Assembly (NCBI GenBank): GCA_031763025.1
Contig: JASSKH010000031.1
Coordinates: forward strand, 5,051,458 to 5,115,457
Direction: 5' to 3'
DNA: 64,000 nucleotides
Source: Macrocystis pyrifera
Taxonomy: Eukaryota; Sar; Phaeophyceae; Laminariales; Laminariaceae
Of the stretch, positions 20,431-32,344 are shown piece by piece. The notes beneath the pieces were generated by a model that worked only from the letters and a program-made list of their open reading frames with translations, made no database searches and was not told the origin of the DNA. The stretch's first letter is position 1, and the number at the start of each line of letters is the position of its first letter. The translations under genes and the position numbers were made by a program.

Positions 20431-22470
20431 CTCTTTTCTGGCCAGCTCAAGGCCCACGGTAAACGACGACCATGGATAGGATGCGTTGTCAGTTAAGATC
20501 TCTGTGGAATGATCTTCTTGCGGGAGCCACTGCGGCTGGCGCGACGCGCCGCTTACTAGCGTCATTGACCATCTCCAGTATCGCCAGAGCCACTGATCAC
20601 CCAACCAGGCTGCATATCCGGGCGCACCAGGACACCAACCCAAATAGCATATACCGATATCGCTGCGCGAAGGGCGCCGCAGTAGCGCGAAGCTAAGACC
20701 CTTCCTGGAGATTGGGTCTGGACGGACGTAGCAGGGAGGAACGCGTTCATGGGCATCTTCACGCACTTCTCTACCGCGTGCAATGGCTTGCAGCATCACC
20801 ACGACGCGCTGTGCGCAACTGAAGCAGCCGGCTGTGATGAGGCGCCGTTCATTGCTCCGTGTACAGGTGGAATCGTCGCCAACGCCATGCCTCCGCCAGT
20901 ACACGGAGAAATGAACAACACCCCCCCACAACCAGTTGCCACGGTGACGTTCAACGCGTAGTGATGTGCAGGCCATTGCTCGCGACGGTCCAATGTGTTG
21001 TGGACGCCCGTCCACGCGCCTTCACTGCTGACTGTATCCACACACAATGGCGAGACAGGGCTATAACTTCGTGCTACTGCGACGCCTGGCGTGTTGCCCC
21101 ACATGGATGGGCGTGCCCTCCCTCGTGCACCCGGAAGCCGACGACCTTCAGTTGGTGATATAGTTCCAAGCTGGTTTGGGCGTGGACCCCTGGTGCATCT
21201 GTAGGCTGATCGGCACGTGAGTCTCGCTCGTTAGCTGGTCCAAACGCAATTGAGGCGTGCTTGCCTTATAGGCGTAGTGGCACCTAATATTTTTGTCTGA
21301 GTCTCCTCAACTTCGGCGGCTCCGTACCTCTCGTCTAAAACCTGATTTGAGAAAATAAACTACTAAAAGTGCAACCCGACGAACAGTCCCAGAGCCTTCA
21401 CACTACGAGGTATGTCACGGAAAATACAGCAATGCACTACGTATTCCAATGGTATTGGGTTAAGAGGCACGGCTAGACAGTTTATTTCGGCCAACGAGTG
21501 CTACCCCAACCGTGGCACGCCTCAATGTCGAGGCCGGAATATAGCTTCGCGCTTCCGCGACGACCATCCCGCGCGACGGTATTGCTGCACGCTATCAGGC
21601 GCAACATACCTTGGTGTCACTGGACGCCACTACCCAATCGGGCGGGACGACCAATGCATTCCTGCAGACGCAACGTCGAGGGCTGGTGAAAATGTACTGC
21701 TTTGCACTACGTACAGTACCTCGACTTCCACCGTGCGGGGCCGTACTACCGAGAGAAAGCGCCGCATGCCTGCCGTCGCACTAGTGCGGCGCTTTCCACC
21801 GGTCTCACCGTCGCGTCTGGATTGAGTTTCGGCTGTTTCGCGTTAGTTGACTTCCAGACGCACTGAGGTGCCATGTCTAACACCGTTCGCACCCATTTCG
21901 TCGTATGCTGGGCGTCGAGATCGTACGAGGCACTACTCCAGCCTCGTCATCGCGTCTGAAGGGTCGAACTGGTAGTCTCGCGTCCACGGTAGTCCAGGTA
22001 CATCATGCCACCCCGTACAACAAAGTAGGAAATTCCCGAACCGTGTTGGCGACCAAGTTAGCGCGCCGCCTTGATCCAGCCTCACCATCTCGTCTGAAAA
22101 AGCGCAGCGGCTGTCGCGCATTGGATATAGTCTCCGCGAGCTAGGGGTCACGTGTCAATCGGCGTCCCGGCGCACAAGGGTGCCCTACAGCGGTGCGGCT
22201 GGACGTGAACCAACGTGCGACGGCCAGTACACTCCTGCAGACGTGATGGCGAGGATAGAGGCTGGAGCGCAGCCTCGCATTGCCGCAATGCTCCGGACGC
22301 GGCGGTGGTTCTCCACGCTGTTCACCGTGGCGCCCTATCAACAGAGCTCCTGGAGGCCGATCGGCACGTAACTTGGCTTGAAGCTATGGTGAGGATGGTA
22401 TGAAACCTCGCACTAGGGTGACGCCCAGGGTGTGGCCAACGCGCAGAGACCAACAAGTCGCCCCAAACGC
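20430..22470. repeat. Degenerate repeat array containing a fold-back of about 650 bp
   Basis: The sequence from about 20560 to 20870 pairs with the reverse complement of about 20895-21200, centred near 20883. The innermost arms (TTCATTGCTCCGTGTACAGG against TTCATTTCTCCGTGTACTGG) are almost perfect; outward the match decays but keeps strings such as GCAGTAGC.CGAAG.TA and TCCGGG.GCAC.AGG. Related units recur at 21500-21700 and 21940-22400 (CTCCAGCCTCGTCATCGCGT and its complement). Open frames on both strands here are repeat shadows. Confidence 0.6.
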
Positions 22471-22539
22471 GAGGGCGAGGCTGGAGTGGAGCCTTGCAAT
22501 ACTCTCGACTCCCGGCGTGCGGCCGCATTGCTCATTTTC

Positions 22540-22715
22540 GATCCCGATTTTCCCTTTTCCCTTTTCCCTCGTTTTTTCTTTCTTTTTTTTCCCCACTTTC
22601 CTCCTCCCTTTTTTTTTTTTTTTCGCTTCCCTTTCTTTCCCTTATCTATCGCCCTCTCGCTTCTCTTCGCTTCTCTTCGCTTCTCTTCGCTTCTCTTCGC
22701 TCCTCCCTCTTTTCC
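22540..22715. repeat. Pyrimidine-rich tract with CTTCT-CTTCG tandem repeats
   Basis: About 175 bp almost free of purines on the plus strand, ending in repeated CTTCTCTTCG units (22660-22700). Poly-Phe/Ser or Lys/Arg open frames are compositional. Confidence 0.7.
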
Positions 22716-22911
22716 GCGGTGGAGTATTCTGTCTTTTGCATACACAGGCGCTACACCGCCCCCGCGTTAGTTGTGACACTTTTGCAAGTCTGCGTATTAT
22801 TACAGTATGTACCAGGTATTCTCTTGTTTGTGTTCCTTTCGTGCTTCATTTCTTGTTCCTCTTTCTCTCTCTTTCGATTTCCTTTTCGAGTTCGACGTCG
22901 ACGTATCATAT

Positions 22912-23021
22912 TATTACGGGGGACCATAGTAAATAGGATCAAATACTGTTCGTGAAAATGGCGAAATATGCAGGGTTTTTGTGTGTACCGCTGGTCTTAT
23001 TTAACATGGTCCCCCCCGTAA
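22912..23021 (+). mobile_element. MITE family 1, copy d
   Basis: TATTACGGGGGACCATAGTA at the left and AACATGGTCCCCCCCGTAA at the right; core CAAATACTG...GTGAAAATGG...GTGTGTACC. The fourth family member, in the same orientation as copies b and c. Confidence 0.85.
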
Positions 23022-23339
23022 CAATAGATGCTTTTCATCCTGTTCTTTTCTGGGGGCTGGGGGTTGACGAGCAGTATGCCGTCTCCTCGTTCTCTTTCTT
23101 GTTGCGACTCGTACAACAGCGTGTCTACTCTCACTTTTTATTCTCGTCTGAGCTATACCAGGTATGCGATTCGTTCCAGCTCCAACGTGCCTGGTACCAG
23201 TTGTAAAAATTGAAAAACACCAGCCAGCTGTGTTGAGATGGGAAATTTTGTCTACTCATCTCTGCAAGCTGTGTGTCATATAGTGGTGCGATTGCGCGTA
23301 CAAAGTACTAGACGTACGGGTTTTGTGGGTCTGGTGCAT

Positions 23340-24320
23340 TGTTGGCGTTTTTCGTGGAAGTAGATGGTAGCTTCCGTGGAAGCGTCCACAACTGCAATGG
23401 AAGTTGTGGAAAATTCCATGGAAGCTTCCAAAATATTGCGTAAGCTTCCATGGAAGTGGCGGAAGCTTCCATGCAAGTGATGGAAGCTTTAGTGACTTCC
23501 ATGGAAGCTTCTACCGCTTCCGCGGAAGCTTCTACTTCCATGGAAGCTTCCATGAAAGTTAGTAGTGGAACCTTCCGTGGAAGTGCCATGAATGTGGCAG
23601 TGGAAGTTTCCATGGAAGTTTTCGAGGAACATCATTAACTTCCATTGATTGTTGCGCACTCCCATCAATCATAGAGTACTCCCACAACCTGCACGTTGTT
23701 TCTGCAAGCATTCACCGCTTCCATGGAAGCTTCTATGCAAGCCGCTTCCGCGGAAGTACATGGGCGTTTCCATGGAAACTTCCACTGCCACTTTTATGGC
23801 ACTTCCACGGAATTGTCCTCTACTTACTTCCCTGGAAGCTTCCACCGCTTCCATGGAAGGGACGGTAGCTCCAGCGAGAGCGGTGGAAAGCTTCAATTTT
23901 CGATGGGATTAGAAGCTTCAGCAGATGCTTCCTGTGGAAGCTTTGGTGGGAGCTTCCACCAGCGCTTCCCCGGAATCTTCCAAAGAGATGCGTTCACTTC
24001 CACGGGCTTCCATGACCTGCCCTTGGGTTCCAGTTTCTTTAAGTTACGTCCATTCGCTCCCAAGACATTTGATGCACTTGTACTCCTTCCAATGGCTTCC
24101 ACACATATTTTCCCATACGTTCATGTCTTTTTTCTATCTTCGACGACAAAAGAGGAACATATTGAGGTTCCGACGGGACCTAGCAAACATGAGTTTTCCA
24201 CGAAAGGAAATAAATTGGGGGTTTCCGCGGAGGGAGGGAGATGCAGCGGGAACTTGCTTTTCAACACCGGAAGCCTCCAATGATATATCTGCATTTGCTT
24301 CCACTACTGGCTTCTAAGCA
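23340..24320. repeat. Array of GGAAGC/GCTTCC palindromic motifs
   Basis: Dozens of short palindromes built from TTCCATGGAA, TTCCGCGGAA and GGAAGCTTCC occur at irregular spacing, densest at 23340-23620 and 23710-23960. Both strands therefore read as Glu-Ala-Ser-Met-Glu or Trp/Phe/His-rich open frames, which are not genes. No spacers of uniform length and no repeat longer than about 20 bp, so this is not CRISPR-like. Confidence 0.75.
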
Positions 24321-26370
24321 TTCCAGTGTATATGTACGTGTCGTTTGCGCACTGTAACTCAGATGCGTGCTGCGATAGAAGAAGGATGTTATGGCCATTT
24401 TAGTTTCTGATTCACGTCGTTTACGTACTGTAACTCAGATGCGTAAAGAACAACCCTAATATCGAGACTCTCCGTTTACTTGCAAAGTTCTTCGAACAAC
24501 GCCTACCATAGGCCGCGCTTAAGCGTCCCTTATTGTCTGGGACAATCAGATTTTGGGAAATTCACAGAGCTCCTCAAGTTAGATGCGACCTCTGCAATAT
24601 CTCAATCAAATATTGGTGCAATTCGACTTGTTAATATTGTGGGGACCTAGAGAGGAAGAACCTAGCTGGTGGGAGGATGTACACAACAATCTTCCATGCA
24701 TTAATACGGTGCCAACTTTGCAGTGTTCAGCTGTGGACGCCAAGCTTTCACAGATTTATGATACATAATGGATGTTCTGCTGAGAATCTTGATCTTTCTA
24801 CCTAGAGCATCTATAAATAAGCCGCTGTCATGAGGAAGAGTCAGTATGTCTGGTGTATCTATAAACAAGCTCGTTGCTACGTTTGTTCAGTAGAAGTTCA
24901 AGCAGTATCGTATACGTGTCCCAAGTCATTCAGCAGTCTCTACGTATACTACTTTGGTTCCACACTAACCATTCATTACCACAACTGTCTGTTTTTTTTT
25001 TCCGTTTCGTCTAAGTGCTGCTGGGAATTTCCAGCCAATAAAGTGCGATGCATACCACAACATAGACAGCAGCTAGTAGTAGGGAGTATCGATAGATACA
25101 ACAACACGCTGGGCGGCGATTGTAAGCAGTGAAGGGGCCAGACACACTATATAAGCTGGGAAGCCCTTCAATCATATGCTTCGTATACACATCCTTGTAT
25201 GTCATGTACTGCACAAAACGTTAAATGTCAAATTCCCTGTCCGCGTGTGCCCCCAAAACCTTCGTAGACGACGAAGGGAAGGAAGTTGAGGTTGCTAAGG
25301 TATAACGACGGTTGACCGTACAACCCCCCCCCGCCCCCCCCTCGCCCCCCCCCCGAAAGCACCTCGGGGTCTTCCGCTCGAGTGTGACGTCAATGTTACG
25401 GTCTGCAAGCCGTGCCCTGCCCTAAACCACGCAAAATCAGGAATTATCCAACACGCCTAACGATGCTCGTTCCCGTAGGGTTCATTAACCAACCTAAGGA
25501 CACCCCCTTTCGAGCGAACCGCCACCACGCAAGAGCCGATCGCAACACGGGGACAACACGGAAGTCAGGGCAACGGCAGGTACACAGACACTAACATCGC
25601 CCCGTCCTAGTATATTCCATCCCAGGAACACCAGAACACGGCAGTGTACAGGGTCAGGCATGGAGGAATGAAAACGATAAGAATAGAACCTCTTCCCAAC
25701 GTCCACGAAGAATTTGCTTTGGGTCCGCATAGATACCCACGGCGGCAACAGAACGAAATAATGGTCAATCCTACCGCATGGAGATCAAAACCCAACAACA
25801 TCTGCCGCTCCACTCACACCCCCAAACGACCACCACATTGCTAACAAACACAACGCTAGCGCCGACCGCAACAACCGATTAAAACACAGTCCCACTCTTC
25901 AGCGTGTAGGCGACGACCACACACAGGACAATCTCTCCCAGGCGTCCCCTGCCCCCAAGCACGCGAAACGAACAAACGATGATCACGCGTTAAGGCAGCA
26001 ATCCGTGTCGATGAAGGTTGGGGCATCAACATCCCTGACACCCAACCCGCCCGCCCCCCCGGGTCTATGGTCATACGACTACGCCCATGCTTGTACACCC
26101 AAGACTTGCAACCGTCGTCCCCTCCACAGAAGCCACATATGCCGCTCCCCGTCAAGCCCTACGTGAGTTTGGTTTCCGGAACGCGAGGAAGGGATTAGCA
26201 CAGAATGCCCACGTTGCACACGCGAAGAGATGTAGATTTTGATGGCATGTTTTGCGCACAAGCACCTGGTCAACGATGTGCCCCGCAACATGAAGCCGCA
26301 TTCGTGCAAACGGCCTTCCCATTGATATACCGCAGGTATCAGAAGAGAAACCGGACTAACAAGTGCTGCA
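24321..26370. other. Intergenic with small repeats
   Basis: A direct repeat (GT(T/C)TGCGCACTG / TTTACGTACTG + TAACTCAGATGCGT) lies at 24335-24375 and 24412-24450. There is a C-rich run (25321-25354) and a fragment of repeat R at 26060-26095. The stretch 25400-26050 is A/C-biased on the plus strand and yields overlapping short ORFs without motifs. Confidence 0.4.
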
Positions 26371-26371
26371 C

Positions 26372-27274
26372 TCATTTGCGCCTGGCTGAGTTCGCGTGCT
26401 TCTCGGCCTGCTGCTCGCTCCAATTTTTAGCCTCACCCAAGTTCTGCCCGCACTTGCAGATCCATTTACCGCGGTCGTTTTTGGTTGCTCATTTTTTCAT
26501 CCAGGGTTGAGACCCTCGCTGCGCGTATCTTTTTATCACAAATATTGGAAGTGCCTTAGGAGCCATTAGGATGAGTAATTTAGGTACACCTGCGTTTCTC
26601 TAATGTCGGTCAAAACCACTAGTGCACGCATCGCCCGCGCGGTTTTATCTCCGAGGCGGCAGCGCAATTAGCCTCCGAAGTTTCGACGACCACTGCGCAC
26701 TTTTCGACGGTACGCCTTGTTGCCAACTTGCTAGTATACAAGCAACAGCAGCAACTTCACCCTCTGCGCATACGAACTCACGATGTGTGCTGCTCTGATC
26801 CTTCATGCGCCTTTGCTTCGTCAGCGTTGATAGTCGAACCGTCGCCGAATTTTTTCCCACACTCGCAAACCCGCACCACATATTCACTGCCTCCTTGGCT
26901 CGGCTTCCCGCAGTGAGAACCTAGCCAGTCCTGCTGATTGAACGGTGATGCCGCTGCACCCGCCGCTTTCGCCGGCCCACCTTCGGTAAATTTCGCGGAC
27001 GCAAGCGTGCGCCCGCACCTCCAGCAGCAGCAGCAACAGCAGCAGAAGCAGCAGCAGCAGCAGCGGCAACCCTATTAGTAGCCCTAGCACCAGCTGCCCC
27101 ATCTTTGTCCGGTGACTCAGTTGGCTTAGTGAGGCAGCAGGTAGGTGATGCCACACAACCAAACGTTTGGCTCGTCACGCGTATTCAAAGCGGCTTGCAC
27201 GCCAAGATTGTGCAACATCATCTTGCATTCCGAGCAATGGTGGCTTCCGCCGGCAATACCGCGGTACTTGCAGA
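26372..27274 (-). CDS. Possible multi-exon C2H2-like zinc-finger gene
   Basis: Read on minus. One exon starts after CTATTTTTAG (27275-27284) with CKYRGIAGG, then HHCSECKMMLHNLGV, to about 27160. A CAG-rich Ala segment (around 27018-27065) follows. A second finger-like exon (about 26935-26782) contains YVVRVCECGKKFGDGSTI then AHEGSEQH, and ends at a GTGAGT donor. A last exon (about 26470-26372) has a similar finger, WICKCGQNLGEAKNW then EKHANS, before a TGA at 26374-26372. The two related C-x-CG...H-x(n)-H-type units suggest duplicated finger exons. Exact introns are not resolved. Alternative: a pseudogene. Confidence 0.4.
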
Positions 27275-27654
27275 CTAAAAATAGACCACATTTCACCATG
27301 GGCGTAACAACTTGCACGTGGATCCGCTCCGCTTTAATTGGGATGTGCTGTGTGGGCCGATTCAACGGAGACAGGAGGTTTTCGTGCGTGCGTGTGCACC
27401 TGTGCACGTGGTTGATCGAATCTCGCCGCGATTCGGCTATCTCGCCGCGTTTTTAGGTTCTGGCTTTCAAAGCAGAGCATCGTGGTTTCATGGTGTACTA
27501 AGCTCATGTCGCCTGGACTACTCACGTGGCCTAGACTGCCAGATTGCTAAGTCTATCATCAAGTGACTTGTAATGTATATGAATTAGTGTTGCGTCGTTG
27601 TTTATATAGAATTTAGTATACCGGGTGAATCCCCCCCCCGCCCCCCCCCCGGAC

Positions 27655-27885
27655 CGGCTACTGCTAGCAGGTTGATGCCTCTGGCTTTGCTCTGGTCACT
27701 CATACAAGGTGCTTGCCGATGTCATAAGCTCTTGTATTAGTTGCTGCTTGCCTCGCCAGATGTCCTCTTAACGAAGGGCGAGGCGCTCATCAGAAAGGCA
27801 AGCGATAATGCCTGTCAGGTATGATGAGGGGACAATTGCTACAAACCGTAATGCCGCATCAGGAGAGAGAGGATACCATAGCACT
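27655..27885 (-). mobile_element. LTR-like repeat of the gypsy family, downstream copy
   Basis: The same repeat occurs at 52150-52410 and 53365-53600. Shared marks include CTACTGCTAGCAGGTTGATG, TCTGGTCACTCA, GAGGCGCTCATCA and GGATACCATA. Read on minus it starts TATGGTATCC and ends near CTGCTAGCAGTAG. It lies on the 3' side of the minus-strand gypsy element, as a 3' LTR would. The adjacent internal segment (27886-28000) also recurs at 52411-52525, next to gypsy RT sequence there, which ties the repeat to this family. Confidence 0.6.
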
Positions 27886-29364
27886 AGCCTACCTTGAAGG
27901 GCCGTATACGCAGATTCATAAGAACGTCAAGCACGAGCCTAACCAATCCGGAGGATTCGGGGAATGTATCGAAGATGCAGCACTTCACAACCCACTTCCA
28001 CACCTCTAACTTGCAAGCCTGTAGCCAACTACAACTGGACTCTGCGAATCAGACAACAAGTCCGAAAGTACAGATACGCGGAAGCAGGCGAAACAAGCTA
28101 GAACTACCCGGACGCTAAATCAAAGAACAAAACTCGAGGAAGCGGTGTGGCTCGCGTATCCAGGAGCGACATGGGCTAAGGCGAGTGGAGCAATGCACCC
28201 TTCGAAAGCACCTGAGAGCGAAGCACAAACAGAGAAAATAAATAAATACATAACCATTATACTACTCATTGCGAAGGCACGGGATACTTCGAAGAAATGA
28301 AAAACAAACGGAAGAGGTAACGCAACGGAACAAATACTGGCGCGACGGTGCTCACTCGAATAGTGAGAACAGCGGCGGAAAACAGAAAATCACGTAATGA
28401 GAGAATTAAGGCAGTCAAGACCCGATACGATAAAAGAGGGCAGAAAGGACGCGTGCGAGATTTCGCTGACACTGAGCGCGCTAGAACATAAAACATACAA
28501 TGAACAGATATCGTTAGTGCCTATTATTACCAAGGTCTTAGTCCGTGAGGCTATCGGTAAAAGGTTAACCGATCAGTTACTATCCAATCCAAGCCTTATA
28601 ACACTCTGTAGTATCGCACGGGAGAGGGCGGAACGCAAACTGTCGCTAAAGAACGAAATCTATCACCTCGGTCTGCTTGGAGATATGAAGAAGGCCGAGG
28701 GGGAACGCATGAACGGCAAATGTGGTCAGACCTAAACCTAGGGCAACCAGTAAGACTCGTTGAAAAGTCTCACGAACATGGCCTCGGGAAAACCAACGAG
28801 GGACCAAGGGATACAAAAAAAACAACAAAAAACTGGTTCGACTGGTTAAGATGGTCCTGAAGAATCGAAATAGGTCGCAAGAAGAAATCAAAAAGCGAAC
28901 GAACGTTTCCGCCGCTCTCGAAGAGAGGGCGAAACATTCGTAGATACGGGATGTAAGAGACGCATGCCCGAACGGCGAGGGGGCATAAGTGAATCCAACC
29001 GTTAGCCCAACCGGCGCGAGAACTCAGCGGCCGGTTGCCGTGAAAGCAGAGAAACGACCGGAGAATTCGTCAAAAGTCAAACAAACAGGACACCTACAGC
29101 GCAACAAAACAAAGAAACCACACACACAGTGACACGATACCAACCCCAGCACCGGCGACTGCAGAAGACACGCACGCGAAAAACTAAAATGTGTTCAAGT
29201 TGGCAGAGCTACTTCAGCTCCGCAGGACTTATGAACGTTGCGCACAATACCACGCTTGAGGGAGCTTCCTCGGTGCACTTGCAGACACCACGAGCCGCGA
29301 ACGGCTCCATTGGCCGTAGTATACCGAGCAGAAGACAGAACGAGCTTGACCGGTCCCGGGTCGT
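27886..29364 (-). other. 3' region of the gypsy element, no clear gene
   Basis: Lies between the chromodomain and the LTR-like repeat. It is purine-rich on the plus strand. A plus-strand open frame at 28397-28735 (112 codons, Leu/Glu/Lys-rich) is antisense to the element, has no recognisable motif and is not called as a gene, but it is the longest unexplained frame here. A similar purine-rich stretch follows the family fragment at 52860-53130. Confidence 0.4.
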
Positions 29365-30041
29365 TCAAGAAGCGAACCGCGTACTGTCCAGGAGTTGAAG
29401 TGTGTGCGTATTTTTGCCCGAGCCACCAAAGATGATCTTGACCCTTGCACCAGACGTGAGCGCCGATAGGCAGGGTGGTGCCGCTGAATCGGCGAATCCA
29501 CGTTTACTGGTCGACGTAGCTGTATCCAGGAGGCAGAAAACGGGCGCCCTTGTCACGGGCGAGCTGGCGTTGAGCGGCACCCACGCGCATACGGCGGTAC
29601 GCCCTGTTCGCCTGTCGACGTTGCAGGGGCGCGCCGGCCCAGTAGTTGAGGATGTGTTGACGAGAGTGAAGGAGGTTCGATTCACGTTTCCAAGACGGTC
29701 GCAGGAGGCCTTTTTCAGCGTTTTTCGTAGATAATAGTAATGACTCCGCCCCGGCCTCGTACTGACCGATGGCTGGAAATCTTGTCTACCTCCAAGCGTT
29801 CAACAGGCACGGAAACGTCGTCGGCGGTGACGTGGAAGGGGAGGGCTTTGGTGATACGGATGTTAAGGACGTGTTGTGCTAGCTCAGCGGGGAGGTATCG
29901 GGGGAGGTCGGTTGTGTCATGTGGGTTGGTGCAAGATTTGCAGCGGGCTACCGACACGCGACAGTGGGCGTCAGCGCCCGGCATGTCGCTAGGAAGGTCC
30001 AAGTATAACCATTTGGCAGCCAAAGGGCGGCCGTCCGGCAT
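29365..30041 (-). pseudogene. Gypsy pol C-terminus with chromodomain
   Basis: The minus-strand frame from 30041 reads a linker with FHVTADDVSVPVERLEVDKI then HRSVRGRGGVITIIYEKR. After a frame change at about 29715 the sequence continues with RWKGLLRPSWKRE, then SRQHILNYWAGAP. The V-E-x-(L/I)...Y...W-KG...SWE layout is that of a chromodomain, which in chromoviruses guides integration towards marked chromatin. Position after integrase fits. Broken by at least one frameshift. Confidence 0.65.
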
Positions 30042-30176
30042 CGAGTCGGAGGGCGCGGGGCTGACAGCTAATATCTTGAAAGGACCCGTCCAGTTGAGCG
30101 AAGGCTTCGCCTTGAGAACCTTGACGTCTGTGCCAGATTTTAAACCCTGGCGAATGGTGGCAGCGGTGTTGTAGAT

Positions 30177-31250
30177 TCAGACCCAGTTACCGATGGTGCA
30201 GGTAGGGCGTTGTTTGAATGCGTCTGAGAACACTGAGTTACGGAGCTCCACCCGAAATACCGTGATAGCGTGTTGTTCACGCACCAGCGCATACGCACGC
30301 CGTTGGCGGTCGGCGGCGAGGTCGCAGTAGTCCAGTTGGTCGCGGGCGAGACTTTGGTGGCCTCGGGCGTAGTGTTGTTCTAATAGGGGAAGGGGAAGGC
30401 GAGGGAGGCGGTTCATGTGCACCTCATTGGGGGCCAACCCGGTGGCGGCGCTGACGGCATTGTTATAAGCAAATTCCACGTGCGGTAAATGGATGTCCCA
30501 GTCGTCCTGTCGTTCGTTGCAGACCATCGCCAGCATCTGAGCCATGGTGTGGTTGACGCGCTCGACTCCGCCGTTGCCGTTGGGATGATAGGCGCTTGTG
30601 GCGATTGTTCGCATTCGCAGAAGTTTGTACACGGCATGTGACAGCTTGGAGCAGAAGTGTAGTCCATTGTCGGAGAGGAGGTTGACCGAAGAGGTATGCA
30701 CTTATTGACTAAGATGTCGGCGGTGCCTTCAGCCATGAATTCCGCAGCCGAGACGGCGTACATGCCTGCGCGCCGGCGACACCTATGCGTGAAGAGAAGA
30801 ATGTAGCGATTGCCCCGAGGTGTGACGGGAAGGGGGCCGAAGTAGTCGACGTTCACCGCGACACCAGGGCTGGTGAGGGGAAGGAGAGAATGGGCCAACG
30901 TACCGTCTGTCTAGAAGACGTTGGCGCCCGGTATTGGATACAACGACGAAGCCACCACCGCGTGCACATGCTCATGCCAATCCACCAATAAAAGCGTTCG
31001 AGCATAGAGAGCGTTCGAGCGACGCCGAGGTGGCAAGAGGCGTTAGCATAGCAGGCTGCATAATTCACGGACACGTAAGCAGCGGGACGTAGATTTGCGT
31101 AGGTTCGTCGTCCAAGAGGCGGGCGGCACGTCCGCCAGGCTGGTCGGGGCAAGCCAGAGCGGAGCGCATCAACTTCCGCACGAGCAGGAGGACGCCGTCG
31201 TCGTCTGTGCAAAGTCGTCCTTTATTGGCCACAGGGTGCACTTCGGACAA
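30177..31250 (-). pseudogene. Gypsy integrase (zinc-binding region plus catalytic core)
   Basis: The zinc-binding segment reads CHLGVARTLSMLERFYWW then RWWLRRCIQYRAPTSSRQT. The catalytic core follows: VNVDYFGPLPVTPRGNRY (first Asp). After a frame change near 30690 come NLLSDNGLHFCSKL (second Asp) and SAYHPNGNGGVERVNHTMAQ (Glu), the D,D35E pattern. The remainder (LAMVCNERQDDWDIHLPHVE, AYNNAVSAATG) is standard for gypsy integrases. The second Cys of the zinc site appears as Tyr (CIQY). Two frame breaks make it non-functional. Confidence 0.85.
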
Positions 31251-32344
31251 CGGGGGGCGTGTGTGAGGCGGCCGGTGAAGGAATAGATCGTTGGGGAGGA
31301 CCGAGGGACTGCCAAGAGGACGATACTAAATGGCGGCGTCATAGACCGGCTCAGCGCGTTGTTCACGCGCCCTCTCGGAATGGGTGTATCGCTCGATAGA
31401 TTCGATGAACTCGATCTCTGCCGGTGACGGTATCTCGGGGAGAGCGGCTGGAGTGCTGGCACGTCGAGGAGCCCCCGGAGGGAGGGTAACAAGAAAGGGC
31501 GATTCAGGTGTGACCATATCGGTGGGGGATCGAATCGGCACAGTCAGAATAGGGTCGATGGAGGGCCTGGGGGAAACCTCTGAACGGGAGGCGGTTCGAG
31601 GCGGGCGCGGCTTGCGCGCCGTGGGGGCTGGTCGTGGGACGGTGGGTGAAGTAGGATGCAAACGAGCGAAACCATAGGTCACCGCGGTCGTAGGATTACC
31701 AGCAGCGGCAGCTTAGCGACGGCGGGTCAGAGACGAAATGAGCCCCGACGGGGGGAGGGATGACAGAGCCGTCTGTGAAGGTGAAGGCAGCAGAGGCGGA
31801 GCCGCGGTCACAACCGAGTCTTGATCACGGTTGGTCCAGGCGACACGCGAGGCTGAATGAAGCACAGCAGAGGGCATTTGAAGACCAGAACCCGATGGGT
31901 GCTTGGCTGAGTCGTGAGGGACAGGAGGAGCAGGAGGGAGGGTCTCCGACGTTGCTTTGTCATGGGCGACCATGGATGAGACGGGGACCGCTACCGAGCT
32001 AGAGTGTGGCGTGTCGCCGTTGGTGGGTGACAGGCAAGGCCCGGAGGAAGTAGCGCGTCGGCCGGGGTCCGTGCCTTCGGTTCATGCCAGTAGAGGCGCC
32101 ACAGGGACTGCGAAGACGGAAGCGGCGAGATAATCGCTGGTACAGGTGTTGGCAGGAAGGGCCCAGTTAGGACCTCGCGAAGTGACGTAAAGGGGAGCAC
32201 GGGCAACGAATTCTGGGGCATCGAGGTCGTCAACCCTCATTCGGGGCCCGAGACGACGAAATCGCGGAAATCGTGTGGGGGGAGCAGGAGCCCAACCAAG
32301 CCTGAGCTTGGGTCGGAGGGCGCCAGCCCACCCAAAACCGACAC

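Noticed and set aside
20269-21015. 248-codon minus-strand open frame
   Set aside because: Lies across the fold-back repeat; translation mirrors that of the other strand and has no domain.
23340-24320. CRISPR-like array
   Set aside because: Motifs are short palindromes at irregular spacing without unique spacers, in a eukaryotic genome.
28397-28735. 112-codon plus-strand open frame
   Set aside because: Antisense within the gypsy 3' region, no motif, purine-biased composition alone can explain it.
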